Under the pieces are notes generated by a model that was given only the letters and a program-made list of their open reading frames with translations, did not search any database and was not told where the DNA came from. From Afifellaceae bacterium (lineage in GTDB: Bacteria; Pseudomonadota; Alphaproteobacteria; Rhizobiales; Afifellaceae), in assembly GCA_028284625.1 (NCBI GenBank), contig JANQRH010000008.1:1-64000 (forward strand): a stretch of 64,000 nucleotides of DNA, given 5' to 3'. Below are positions 1-9,216 of this stretch, piece after piece; position 1 is the first letter of the stretch, and every line of letters begins with the position of its first letter. Both the position numbers and the translations under genes were made by a program.

Positions 1-575
1 ACGTCGATGATCTTCAGTTCCGGCTCGTCCATGCCGCCATAGAGATGGTTGAGGAACATCTCCTTGGTGAGGGTGGTGCCTTTGCGGAGCGATAGGAGCT
101 CCAGCATCTGATATTCCTTGCCGGTCAGATGCACGCGGCTGCCATTCACCTCGACGGTCTTGGTGTCGAGATTGACGCGCAGGTCGCCGGTTTGAATGAC
201 GGATTGGGCGTGGCCCTTGGAGCGCCGCACAATGGCGTTGATGCGGGCGATCAGCTCGTCCTTGTGGAACGGCTTGGTCATGTAATCGTCGGCGCCGAAG
301 CCGAGACCGCGGACCTTGTCTTCGATGGCGCCGAGGCCCGACAGAATGAGGATCGGGGTCTTCACCTTGGCCACGCGCAGCGTCTTCAAGACGTCGTAGC
401 CACTCATGTCGGGGAGGTTCAGGTCGAGGAGAATGATGTCGTAATCGTACAGCTTGCCGAGATCGACGCCTTCTTCTCCGAGATCCGTAATATAAACGTT
501 GAAGTTCTCCGACTTCAGCATCAACTCGATCGACTGTGCCGTTGCACTGTCGTCTTCGATCAAAAGGACCCGCAT
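1..575 (-). CDS. ctrA: Cell cycle response regulator CtrA (3' end cut by window edge)
   Basis: Reverse-strand translation from ATG at 573-575: [67 protein letters not shown]...[21 protein letters not shown]..., OmpR-type receiver + wHTH typical of CtrA. Absent from the ORF track because it is open at the edge. Confidence 0.96.
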   Translation of the reverse strand, partial: MRVLLIEDDSATAQSIELMLKSENFNVYITDLGEEGVDLGKLYDYDIILLDLNLPDMSGYDVLKTLRVAKVKTPILILSGLGAIEDKVRGLGFGADDYMTKPFHKDELIARINAIVRRSKGHAQSVIQTGDLRVNLDTKTVEVNGSRVHLTGKEYQMLELLSLRKGTTLTKEMFLNHLYGGMDEPELKIID

Positions 576-684
576 CCCAATCCCCTTGTCAGCCCCTTAG
601 GCGCCAGAGTGATTTAACTCAACGCATGCCGGCGCACAGAAGCAGATCAATTCCGACGCACAGGCTAACCCGGAATGGTTAACA

Positions 685-755
685 GATTCTGTTTCGGGCC
701 GGCAACCGGGTCCCGTGAACAATCTTCTGTAGCGTCTTGAATCCATTCTTGAATC
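685..755 (-). promoter_or_regulatory. ctrA upstream region with three GANTC (CcrM) sites and a TTAACCAT-like CtrA half-site
   Basis: GATTC 685-689, GAATC 739-743, GAATC 751-755; reverse-strand gTTAACCATT just beside the first site. Confidence 0.5.
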
Positions 756-997
756 TAAACCCGACCCTGTCGGTGCCCCGGCCGAACTTCTTCCGCTAAC
801 AGGCCATCGCACGGCCGCCTCATTAAGGGCGTCGGCCCAAACAGGCGACCCAAGGTGTGGATTTACCCGGCCTTAAATCATCTCGGGCATGATTAATGCG
901 ACCCGTAAACGAAACGTTACCGTCTGCCGGCTAAAGCCGATGGGTCAAGGAAGCACAAGGCAGGTGGGCGGCTCGGGACTTTGGGGGAGTATTGCGT

Positions 998-1372
998 ATG
1001 AAGTCACGGGACTCGGCTATCCGCATGCTGCGGTTTCAGGCCGAAGAGAGGCGTCGCCAGGTCGGCCAGATCGAGACGATGATCGAGGAGTTCGCCCGTA
1101 TGGTGTCCGACCTTGACCTGGAAATCGCCGCCGAACACCGCCGCACCGGCATCGAGGACGAGAAGCATTTTGCCTACTCGACCTTCGCCCGCGCGGCCAG
1201 TCAGCGCCGGGAAAACCTGCAGGCGTCCATCGACGAGCTCAACCAGCAGCTCGACACCGCCAAGGCGGCATTCGATCTCGCGGAGGCGGAAGTCCACCGC
1301 GAGGAGGAGAAGCTGCAGCGGGAGACGGCGCAGGATCCGGCCCATCACGAAGCCGAACGGGCGGCCGGGTAA
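998..1372 (+). CDS. fliJ: FliJ-like flagellar export chaperone family protein
   Basis: Small coiled-coil protein MKSRDSAIRMLRFQAEERRRQVGQIETMIEEFARMVSDLDLEI...; divergent neighbour of ctrA; RBS-like gggggag upstream of ATG 998. Confidence 0.7.
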   Translation: MKSRDSAIRMLRFQAEERRRQVGQIETMIEEFARMVSDLDLEIAAEHRRTGIEDEKHFAYSTFARAASQRRENLQASIDELNQQLDTAKAAFDLAEAEVHREEEKLQRETAQDPAHHEAERAAG

Positions 1373-1378
1373 GCCTTA

Positions 1379-2128
1379 CTATAAAGCGCGCGCGGCAAGC
1401 CGCTCGTAGATCGGCAGCGCCTCATCCGCGAGGCGCTGCATGCGGGGCATCTCTAGTTTTGGGTGGGGCTTGGCCGGCGCGAAACCGGTCGACCGGTTCA
1501 CCGTGTCGTACCAATGCGCCGCCCACACGCCATCGGTCTCGCGTGGCCCGGCGGGCCAGCTCAGCATCTCCTCGTGGAAGGGTATGGCGAGAGCCGCGCA
1601 GAGCCGGCTGAGCACGCCGCGCGGGTCCGCCAGAAGCGTGTCGGCATCCACCACCGGCGGCGCCTCGCCGGCCAGGTCGGCGGCTTCGTTGAAGAGCTCT
1701 TCCTGCTCCTGGAATCCGATATCGGCGAAGGCGACCGTTTCCCGCTTGCCGGCATAGGAGGCGAGGACCCGCACTGGATGGCGGATGAGAAAAGCGTGGC
1801 GGCAGGCGCGCATCCAATCGCGCCCGATCTCCGGGCGCATATGATGCGTCATGTGCTTCTGGTACCACAGTTGTGCACCATCGGGAGCCGGCCCGACCAG
1901 GCTCGCGGCGACTTCGCGCCAGTCGGTGGGCTGGCTTTGCAGCACCTCCTCGCGCATCGGATGGTCGGCGCCGGAAAGCGCCAGATAGGCGGCGTAGAAC
2001 GGCTCATCGCTGACCGCACAGTCCGGCCGGTTGCCGAAGGAGCGCATCAGCGCTGTGGAGAGATTGCGCGGGCCGGACCACATGGCGATGCGTACGGTCT
2101 CCGCGCCGCGGTCGTTGTCTGCACTCAC
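1379..2128 (-). CDS. Sulfotransferase-like P-loop family protein
   Basis: MWSGPRNLSTALMRSFGNRPDC (PAPS-loop-like N-terminus), ...HAFLIRHPVRVLASY; overlaps the upstream aminotransferase stop. Confidence 0.65.
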   Translation of the reverse strand: MSADNDRGAETVRIAMWSGPRNLSTALMRSFGNRPDCAVSDEPFYAAYLALSGADHPMREEVLQSQPTDWREVAASLVGPAPDGAQLWYQKHMTHHMRPEIGRDWMRACRHAFLIRHPVRVLASYAGKRETVAFADIGFQEQEELFNEAADLAGEAPPVVDADTLLADPRGVLSRLCAALAIPFHEEMLSWPAGPRETDGVWAAHWYDTVNRSTGFAPAKPHPKLEMPRMQRLADEALPIYERLAARAL

Positions 2129-3063
2129 CGGGCGGGCTCGGCAATCGGTGTCAGAGAACGCTGCGTGAGGTCCTTATAGAGTGCCGCCAGTCGGGTGGTG
2201 AGCGGGCCGGGGAGGGCGGCTCCGTCGCCGATCGCGCGACCGTCGACGCTTGCCACAGGAACGGTGCCGGCAAAGGTCCCCGTCACGAAGGCTTCGTCAG
2301 CGCCGTAGACATCGGTCAGCGAGAATCGTTTCTCCAGCGCCGGAATGCCGGCATCGCGGGCGACGCTCAAGATGTTCCCGCGCGTGATGCCGCCCAGGCA
2401 GTAATCCGGCGGCGAGGTCCATAACTCGCCGCGCCGCACGATAAAGAAGTGTGTGGAGTTGCACGTAGCGACGAAGCCCGCCGGATCGAGCATCAGCGCT
2501 TCGTCGACGCCGGCCTTGGACGCCTGGATGCAGGCCAGGATGCAGTTCAGCTTGGAATGGGAGTTGAGCTTCTGGTCCTGCTCGGCGGGCCCCGTGCGAC
2601 GCACGTGAACGGTGAAGAGGCGGATGCCGCTTTGCTGCAGCTCCGGCTTGGGGGCCTTGTATTCTGGGATGATGACGATCGTCGCCGGCCCGATCGTGAC
2701 CCTCGGGTCCTGGTAAGGCGTGCGCTTCACGCCGCGTGTGACCATGAGACGGACGTGCACGCCGTCGTGCATGGCGTTGGCGCGGAGGCAGGCGAAGAGC
2801 TGTTCCGACAGCGTATCGCGCGATAAGCCGATCTCCATATCGATCGCCTTGGCGCCTTCGTAGAGCCGGTCGAGATGTGCATCGAGAAAGGCAACGCCGC
2901 CGTCTTTCAGACGAAGGCCTTCCCAAACGCCGTCACCGAGGACGAAGCCGGAATCGAAGACGGAGACCACCGCCTTGTCGCGCGGCAGGAGTTCGCCGTT
3001 GACCGACACAAGGATGTCGGCATTGCGCGGATCGTCGACATATTCGTGGGTGCCGGTGGTCAT
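2125..3063 (-). CDS. Class IV aminotransferase (branched-chain / D-amino acid aminotransferase family)
   Basis: VNGELLPRDKAVVSVFDSGFVLGDGVWEGLRLKDG..., LNSHSKLNCILA, typical fold-type IV PLP enzyme; likely start ATG 3061-3063. Confidence 0.85.
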   Translation of the reverse strand: MTTGTHEYVDDPRNADILVSVNGELLPRDKAVVSVFDSGFVLGDGVWEGLRLKDGGVAFLDAHLDRLYEGAKAIDMEIGLSRDTLSEQLFACLRANAMHDGVHVRLMVTRGVKRTPYQDPRVTIGPATIVIIPEYKAPKPELQQSGIRLFTVHVRRTGPAEQDQKLNSHSKLNCILACIQASKAGVDEALMLDPAGFVATCNSTHFFIVRRGELWTSPPDYCLGGITRGNILSVARDAGIPALEKRFSLTDVYGADEAFVTGTFAGTVPVASVDGRAIGDGAALPGPLTTRLAALYKDLTQRSLTPIAEPAR

Positions 3064-3070
3064 GCCGCAC

Positions 3071-3132
3071 TCTCCCCCTCTCCCGACCCTGGCGCAAGCG
3101 CGAGGGCCACCCTCTCCCACCGGGGGAGAGGG
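3071..3132. repeat. Palindromic intergenic element with CCCTCTCCC-ACC-GG-GGGAGAGGG hairpin
   Basis: tctccccctctcccgaccctggcgcaagcgcgagggccaccctctcccaccgggggagaggg between two genes; inverted arms 3110-3118 / 3124-3132. Confidence 0.6.
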
Positions 3133-3162
3133 CGCTTTGCCATCATTGGGAGAGCGGAAGGA

Positions 3163-3438
3163 TCAGTCGCGGTATTTCTGGATCTTGGTTGTGCGGAGGC
3201 CCGCCAACCCGTGCTGGTCGATCGACATCTGCCAGGAGAGGAACTCCTCCACGGTCAGCGTGTAGCGCTCGCAAGCCTCTTCCAGGCTCAGGAGGCCGCC
3301 ACGCACGGCCGCAACCACCTCAGCCTTGCGCCGGATCACCCAACGCTTGGTGTTGGTTGAGGGAAGATCGGCGATCGTGAGGGGGCTACCGTCGGGTCCG
3401 ATCACATATTTTACGCGCGGACGGATGTGTTCAGCCAT
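3163..3438 (-). CDS. sciP: CtrA inhibitor SciP (DUF1153)
   Basis: MAEHIRPRVKYVIGPDGSPLTIADLPSTNTKRWVIRRKAEVVAAVRGGLLSLEEACERYTLTVEEFLSWQ...: characteristic DUF1153/SciP sequence. Confidence 0.92.
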   Translation of the reverse strand: MAEHIRPRVKYVIGPDGSPLTIADLPSTNTKRWVIRRKAEVVAAVRGGLLSLEEACERYTLTVEEFLSWQMSIDQHGLAGLRTTKIQKYRD

Positions 3439-3490
3439 GTCGATGACTCTTACGCACTACAGGTCACGAGCCTCGTCTAAACCCTTCCCC

Positions 3491-3514
3491 TTAAAAATCG
3501 CCTAAGTCAGAGTC
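3491..3514 (-). promoter_or_regulatory. Candidate CtrA box (TTAA-N7-CTAA) plus GANTC site upstream of sciP
   Basis: ttaa aaatcgc ctaa 3491-3505, one mismatch from TTAA-N7-TTAA; GAGTC at 3510-3514 and GACTC at 3445-3449. Confidence 0.4.
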
Positions 3515-3591
3515 TTGAATTCCCTTAACTTTTGGCAACCGACCTTGCTCGCCGGGCCGCCTGGGCTATATGTCCCTCCCGGAGTGACGGC

Positions 3592-4749
3592 ATGATGGAT
3601 ATCGATCTCGGTCTACCTGGCCCGCGCGCGGAGAAGCGCGTGCTCGTCGCCATGTCCGGCGGCGTCGATTCCTCCGTGGCGGCGGCGCTGGTGGCGCGTG
3701 CCGGCTACGACGCCGTTGGCGTGACGCTGCAGCTCTACGACCACGGCGACGCAACGCACCGCAAAGGCGCGTGCTGCGCCGGGCAGGACATTCATGACGC
3801 GCGGCAGGTCGCGGCGCGGCTTGGCATTCCGCATTATGTGCTGGATTACGAGGAGCGGTTCCGCACCCAGGTGATGGAGCCCTTTGCCGACAGCTACGTG
3901 CAAGGGGAGACGCCGATCCCGTGCGTCTCCTGCAACCAGACGGTCAAATTCGCCGATCTTCTGGAGACGGCCCGGGAGCTCGACGCTCAGGCGATGGTCA
4001 CCGGCCATTACGTGCGCTCGCGGATCGTCGGCGAACGGCGAGCCATGTTCCGGCCGGTCGATCTCGATCGGGACCAAAGCTACTTTCTGTTCGCCACGAC
4101 GCCGGAGCAGTTGGACTTCCTGCGCTTCCCACTTGGCGAACTGACCAAGGACGAGACGCGCGAGCTGGCGCGCGAGATGGGGCTCGCCGTAGCGGAGAAG
4201 CACGACAGCCAAGACATCTGCTTCGTGCCGCAGGGCCGCTACACCGATGTCGTGGAGAAGCTGAAGCCCGAAGCCGTCCGGCCCGGCGACATCGTGCATG
4301 TGGACGGCACCGTGCTCGGCCGACATGACGGGGTGATCCACTTCACGATCGGTCAGCGTCGCGGTTTGGGGATCGCCGCCGGCGAGCCGCTGTTCGTCGT
4401 GCGGCTCGATGCGAAGAATGCGCGCGTCATCGTCGGCCCGCGTGAAGCGCTTGCCGCGCGCAGCATCCGGCTTCGCGATTTCAATTGGCTCGGCGATGGC
4501 GAACTCGCCGACCTCTCGGCAGACGGGGTCGCCGCTTATGCACGCGTGCGCTCCACGCGGCCGCCTGTCGCCGCGACGATCCGGCTCGGTGATGGCCGGC
4601 CTGTCGTGGAGCTTGCCGGCGACGAGACCGGCGTGGCGCCCGGCCAGGCCTGTGTTCTTTATGACGGAGCCGGCGCGGATGCGCGCGTTCTGGGCGGCGG
4701 CGTCATCGATGCGACGGTCTCCGCGGCGGAGCACGCTGCAGCGGCCTGA
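3592..4749 (+). CDS. mnmA: tRNA-specific 2-thiouridylase MnmA
   Basis: [34 protein letters not shown] (PP-loop), [10 protein letters not shown], ...[10 protein letters not shown]..., [11 protein letters not shown]. Confidence 0.95.
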   Translation: MMDIDLGLPGPRAEKRVLVAMSGGVDSSVAAALVARAGYDAVGVTLQLYDHGDATHRKGACCAGQDIHDARQVAARLGIPHYVLDYEERFRTQVMEPFADSYVQGETPIPCVSCNQTVKFADLLETARELDAQAMVTGHYVRSRIVGERRAMFRPVDLDRDQSYFLFATTPEQLDFLRFPLGELTKDETRELAREMGLAVAEKHDSQDICFVPQGRYTDVVEKLKPEAVRPGDIVHVDGTVLGRHDGVIHFTIGQRRGLGIAAGEPLFVVRLDAKNARVIVGPREALAARSIRLRDFNWLGDGELADLSADGVAAYARVRSTRPPVAATIRLGDGRPVVELAGDETGVAPGQACVLYDGAGADARVLGGGVIDATVSAAEHAAAA

Positions 4750-4866
4750 ATACGGCCGTCGTTTACCGGTGCGTCCCTAAATCGGGCGCACGCGGCCCGA
4801 TATCCTCTATAAAGTCTGCAGAGAGCCGCTGGCCCGAACCGGCGGCATTCACGAGACGGAGGCGTT

Positions 4867-5220
4867 ATGGCAAGCGAGACATCCGGCAGCAGCCGACAAT
4901 CGCGCAGTGGCAGCCAGTCCGCCGCGAGTGGCAACACGGAAGAGCTGCAGGCGCAAATCGAGACCTTGAAGGAAGACCTGGCGGCGATCGGCGCAACGCT
5001 CGCCGAGCTCGTCAAATCGGGCGTGCGCGAAGGACGCAGTAAAGTCGAGCAGGCCGCCGACGACTATAAGCGCAAAGGCGCTGAGCAGGCCGACGAGGCC
5101 CTGAAAGAAGCGCGCGCCTATGGTGAGGCGCTGGAAGCGAAGATCGTGCAGAACCCCTTCGCCGCTGTGCTGGTGGCGCTCGGGCTCGGCTTTCTCGCTG
5201 GGCTGATAACGCGCCGATAG
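4867..5220 (+). CDS. DUF883 (ElaB/YqjD-like) family protein
   Basis: Amphipathic N-terminus plus C-terminal TM 'NPFAAVLVALGLGFLAGLITRR'. Confidence 0.75.
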   Translation: MASETSGSSRQSRSGSQSAASGNTEELQAQIETLKEDLAAIGATLAELVKSGVREGRSKVEQAADDYKRKGAEQADEALKEARAYGEALEAKIVQNPFAAVLVALGLGFLAGLITRR

Positions 5221-5229
5221 GCGTTCGCC

Positions 5230-5679
5230 ATGCTCAAGCAGGCTCGCTCGGTCGGCATCGCGCTTGTCACGTCACGCGTGAAGCGACGGGTCCGCGCCAT
5301 TGCGGTGCGCGGGTCGCTTGGCTTTGCCGGTGCCATCGTCTTTTTCGGCGCACTTTGCTTCCTGCTTCTGGCTGCACATCTGGGGCTTTCCGCGCTCATC
5401 AATCCGATCGCGTCGGCGGCGATCATTGGCGGCGTACTTTTGGTTGCCGCGCTCATCCTCTTCCTTCTTGCCTCCAGACCGATCAAGGCCGGCGATCGGA
5501 AAGGGCAGGACTCGGTCGAGGAAGCGGTGGATGAACTTAAGGAGAGCGTCTCGCGGCTCGGCGATAGGCTCGGCACCGATCAGCCGCCGTTGAAGAACCC
5601 CATCGTGGTCGGCGCCGGATTGGCTTTGGTGATCGGCTTCTTGCTCGGACGCCGTGATCGGCGTCGCGACGAGACATAA
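5230..5679 (+). CDS. Phage-holin-like / Phage_holin_3_6 family membrane protein
   Basis: Two adjacent TM segments and position directly after a DUF883 gene. Confidence 0.6.
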   Translation: MLKQARSVGIALVTSRVKRRVRAIAVRGSLGFAGAIVFFGALCFLLLAAHLGLSALINPIASAAIIGGVLLVAALILFLLASRPIKAGDRKGQDSVEEAVDELKESVSRLGDRLGTDQPPLKNPIVVGAGLALVIGFLLGRRDRRRDET

Positions 5680-5683
5680 GCCT

Positions 5684-6619
5684 CTAGAATAGCGGCGTCA
5701 GGAGCGGCTTGCCGGCGAAGTGCGCGGCGAGGTTGTCGAGCACCAGTTGACCCATGGCGCGTCGCGTCTCAATGGTGGCGCTCCCCTGGTGCGGCTGCAG
5801 CACGACGTTGTCCATTGCGAAGAGCGCTTCGGGCACGTTCGGCTCGTCGACGAAGACATCGAGCCCGGCGGCCCCGAGCCGTCCCTCCTGCAGCGCGGCC
5901 ACGAGCTCCGGCTCGTCGACGACAGAACCACGCGCAATGTTGACGAGGATGCCCTCCGGCCCCAGCGCATCGATAACGTGGCGGTCGATGAGGTTCTTCG
6001 TATCCGCGCCGCCCGGCACGATGACGACAAGAGCATCGCTGTCGCGCGCCAGCTCCGCGACATCGGAATAGTAGCGATAGGGTGCGTCGGGTCTTTCGCT
6101 GCGGGCGAAGTAAGCGATCGTGCAGTGAAAGACGCTCAGCTTGTCGGCGATGGTGCGTCCGATCCGGCCGAGCCCGACAATGCCGACCTGACGCTCGGCA
6201 ATGGAATGGGTGAGGGGCGGATCGCCCTCGCGCACCCAGCGCCCCTCTCGGACATAACGATCATACGCTATGAAGCGGCGGATCGTGGTGAGCAGCAGAA
6301 GAACGGCGGTGTTGGCAACCTCGTCGTTCAGCACGTCCGGCGTGTTGCAGACGGGCACGCCGCGCGTCTTTGCATGCTCTGAATCGATCCCGTCGGTCCC
6401 GACCCCGAACGAGCTGATAATCTCGGCATTGGGGCAGGCATCGATCAACGCCGCGGAGGCGCGCCCGCCGGTGGCAATCCCTCTGATGCGCTCGCCAACG
6501 GACGCCAGAAAGGCCTCCGGATCCTTCGCCTCATAGAGCTTGTGGAGCGTGTAGCGTTCCTCAAGCGCCTCCATCACAAACGGCATGAGCGGCACGACGA
6601 CGAGAACGTCCGGCTTCAT
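5684..6619 (-). CDS. 2-hydroxyacid dehydrogenase (D-isomer specific)
   Basis: VGIVGLGRIGRTIADKL, VNIARGSVVDEPELVAALQEGRLGAAGLDVFVDEP; start likely ATG 6617-6619. Confidence 0.88.
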   Translation of the reverse strand: MKPDVLVVVPLMPFVMEALEERYTLHKLYEAKDPEAFLASVGERIRGIATGGRASAALIDACPNAEIISSFGVGTDGIDSEHAKTRGVPVCNTPDVLNDEVANTAVLLLLTTIRRFIAYDRYVREGRWVREGDPPLTHSIAERQVGIVGLGRIGRTIADKLSVFHCTIAYFARSERPDAPYRYYSDVAELARDSDALVVIVPGGADTKNLIDRHVIDALGPEGILVNIARGSVVDEPELVAALQEGRLGAAGLDVFVDEPNVPEALFAMDNVVLQPHQGSATIETRRAMGQLVLDNLAAHFAGKPLLTPLF

Positions 6620-6960
6620 AGGTCTCCCCATAGCTTTGGCCGTCTTCCCTGGGGCGCGCGTGGCAATTGGTCAAGCGGCGGCGAGCGCATTGGTCGGGCG
6701 CCGAGGTCGGCTACGAAAAGCGAGGGGCCGTAATGTCAAGAGGAGAGGCAGGGAGCGCCCAGTGCGTCAGCGCGTTCGCCGGGATCGCTCCCAAGCGCTC
6801 CATCGTTTGTCGTTGCCGACTCGACCAGAGAGTGAGCGGGCGCGGAACGCTCTATCGGACATCGTTTGCGCTACCGCAATGAATCTACCGGCTTTTTTGG
6901 GCAAGGACAGGGGTGTTCGGTTCAAGTCCTCCCTCCACCAAATTCCCCAAAGAGGTTCCC

Positions 6961-7545
6961 GTGGAACATCAACCAAACCGGTCGCGGGTCGAGCTCGCGG
7001 ACGACACCGCCAATCCAGCGCCGCTTGGGCTCAGCGCCTTCGGTCTCACGACGATCTTGCTGAACCTTCACAATGCCGGTCTTTATCCGCTCGATGCGAT
7101 GATCCTTGCCATGGGCATCTTCTATGGCGGGCTTGCCCAGGTCCTCGCCGGGCTGATGGAATGGCGAAAGGGCAACAGCTTTGGCACGACCGCGTTCACG
7201 TCTTACGGGCTCTTCTGGCTGAGCCTTGGCGGCATCTTCGTCATTCCGCACCTGCAATGGGGCGTCGCGCCGGGCCCGGTCGCGATGGCGGCCTATCTTG
7301 GACTGTGGGGCCTGTTCACGGCGATCCTGTTTATCGGCACCTTGAAGCTCGGGCGCGGTTTGCAGGTCGTGTTCGCGATGCTGACCGTGCTGTTCCTCCT
7401 GTTGGCGCTGGCCAACGTGACAGGCAGCGGATTGGTCCTTCGCATCGCCGGCTTGGAGGGGATCGCCTGTGGCGCGGTCGCTGTCTATGTCGGCCTGGCC
7501 CAGCTCCTCAATGAGGTTCACGGCCGCAGATTCCTGCCTGTGTGA
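6961..7545 (+). CDS. Acetate uptake transporter (GPR1/FUN34/YaaH, SatP family)
   Basis: NPAPLGLSAFGLTTILLNLHNAGLY..., FYGGLAQVLAGLMEWRKGNSFGTTAFTSYGLFW; likely GTG start at 6961. Confidence 0.88.
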   Translation: MEHQPNRSRVELADDTANPAPLGLSAFGLTTILLNLHNAGLYPLDAMILAMGIFYGGLAQVLAGLMEWRKGNSFGTTAFTSYGLFWLSLGGIFVIPHLQWGVAPGPVAMAAYLGLWGLFTAILFIGTLKLGRGLQVVFAMLTVLFLLLALANVTGSGLVLRIAGLEGIACGAVAVYVGLAQLLNEVHGRRFLPV

Positions 7546-7800
7546 GGCCCGCTCGTTTCTCTCGCCGGCCCGAAACGGGCGCCTTGCCCGAACGCGGCGT
7601 GCGGTGGCCTCTGCCCCATGGTGGCCGGGAGCCGGCCACCTATCTATATTGCCGGTCGATATTGCGGGCGACAGATGAAAGTTGCCTCCGGGAGGGCGCG
7701 GTGGCATATACGCCCGCGCTATCCGGCTGTGCCTGAGAACGGCCGACAGAGAGCCAAGTGTTCAGCACCTCGGCGGTGAAGCCGGCGGATAGATCGGATT

Positions 7801-7877
7801 GGCGGAGTAGCTCAGTTGGTTAGAGCAGCGGAATCATAATCCGCGTGTCGGGGGTTCGAGTCCCTCCTCCGCTACCA
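7801..7877 (+). tRNA. tRNA-Met (CAT anticodon)
   Basis: ggcggagtagctcagttggttagagcagcggaatCATaatccgcgtgtcgggggttcgagtccctcctccgctacca; complete cloverleaf with encoded CCA. Confidence 0.96.
7833..7877 (+). repeat. Direct repeat copy 1 (attL-like, within tRNA-Met)
   Basis: atcataatccgcgtgtcgggggttcgagtccctcctccgctacca, identical to 17520-17564. Confidence 0.97.
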
Positions 7878-7891
7878 GGTTTCTCAGATAG

Positions 7892-8020
7892 TTAGATGCA
7901 TCGTGGCCCGGCATTGGCGCCGGTGTCGGCGTCCCACAGCCGTGCGGTGTTGTCATCGGATGCGGTCACCACGCGCTGCCCCCTAGCACAGATGCATGCC
8001 CCGGAGACATCGCTGCCACT
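7892..8020 (-). pseudogene. WD40-repeat protein remnant
   Basis: Reverse-strand reading ...CSSGSDVSGACICARGQRVVTASDDNTARLWDADTGANAGPRCI*: one recognisable WD40 blade with no adequate upstream ORF. Confidence 0.6.
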
Positions 8021-8059
8021 CGAGCAGCGGCTAGGCAGCAATCGGTGCTGGTAGAGGCG

Positions 8060-9085
8060 CTATCCGGAGAGAAGGCGTTCGCCCAGACGCTGATCGACGC
8101 AAAGATGTGTGACGAGATTCCCGGCCAGAGCGGCCCTCACGGCCTCTAGTCTATCCTCGCCGCACACGACGTGCAGTTTCTTGCGCGCGCGTTTCAGGTC
8201 GTCGACCCCAGCGGCGATGATCCGGTCGTCGGGCGGCAGCGGCATGTGCTGACCGTCCGCATCGATGAACCGACAGCATAGAACGCCTCTTGCTCCGGTG
8301 TCGCGCGCGCGCCGGATCTCGTCACTGCTTGCCATGCCTGATGCGCGGAGATGGGTTTCATCGTCCAGGTTGCCGATCGATGCGACAGTCAGGTCGAGCG
8401 ACTTCAGCCGGTCAAGCTGCTGGTGGATCGTGGGCTCGCTCCGAAAGGTCTCCGCCAGTGACGCCGAGGCCAGGATCGCGGGCGAATGCAGCGTGTAGCA
8501 GGTCGCTTCGATCATATTGGCGATCCTGATGGCACAGCTCTCCGACGTCGGCACACGGTCGGTGATCATTGAACCAATCATCTGACGAATGGTCACATCG
8601 GGCACGCGATTGCGCGGCATCGCTTCCGACACGGCGCGTATGGTCTCGCCCCATGCGACACCGACAATATCACCGGGCTCGACAAGATCGAGCATTGCTA
8701 TGCTGGCGACCCGCCCCACATGGGCCAGCGCGGACTGTCGGGAGTGTGGCTCACCCGGCTTGGAGTCGTCGGAAGCGATATAGACGTCGCTCAGTCCGTA
8801 CGCCTCGCGCAAGCCACGCGACAGGTTGGAGAGCTTCAGACGCTTGCCGTCGACCCGTATCTCTACGATGCCGCGCTCTCGGCACTCGCGCAGCATGTTC
8901 ACCACGGTCGCGCGCGACACCCGCAGCCGTCGGGCGATCTCGCTCTGCGTTAGCCCCTCGCCGTAGTAGAGCAGCGCGACATTAGACAGGATCGCCTCTT
9001 CGCCGCCCGATATGCGATTATGCGGAGTGTCGCCTGACAAAGGATTATGCGCTGCTGCGGTTTCTGTGGGGGGCGACAAAGACAT
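8060..9085 (-). CDS. SorC-family sugar-binding transcriptional regulator
   Basis: LLYYGEGLTQSEIARRLRVSRATVVNMLRECRERGIVEIRV HTH plus C-terminal sugar-binding domain (GDIVGVAWGETIRAVSEAM...). Confidence 0.85.
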   Translation of the reverse strand: MSLSPPTETAAAHNPLSGDTPHNRISGGEEAILSNVALLYYGEGLTQSEIARRLRVSRATVVNMLRECRERGIVEIRVDGKRLKLSNLSRGLREAYGLSDVYIASDDSKPGEPHSRQSALAHVGRVASIAMLDLVEPGDIVGVAWGETIRAVSEAMPRNRVPDVTIRQMIGSMITDRVPTSESCAIRIANMIEATCYTLHSPAILASASLAETFRSEPTIHQQLDRLKSLDLTVASIGNLDDETHLRASGMASSDEIRRARDTGARGVLCCRFIDADGQHMPLPPDDRIIAAGVDDLKRARKKLHVVCGEDRLEAVRAALAGNLVTHLCVDQRLGERLLSG

Positions 9086-9216
9086 CGTGACCCGCCTCCG
9101 GCAGGTTCTTCACGATGCCCTTGCCCATCAATACCGCGCCGATAACGCTAACTTTCATCGCCAATTCCGATCATTGATTTGGCGGACGGGGCGAGTCCTA
9201 GTCGGCTGCGCGCTGG

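Noticed and set aside
129-617. 162-aa plus-strand ORF over ctrA
   Set aside because: Antisense of the CtrA coding sequence.
3061-3140. Short CCCTCTCCC repeats considered as a CRISPR-like array
   Set aside because: Only one palindrome plus a partial copy; no regular spacer/repeat periodicity and no cas genes.
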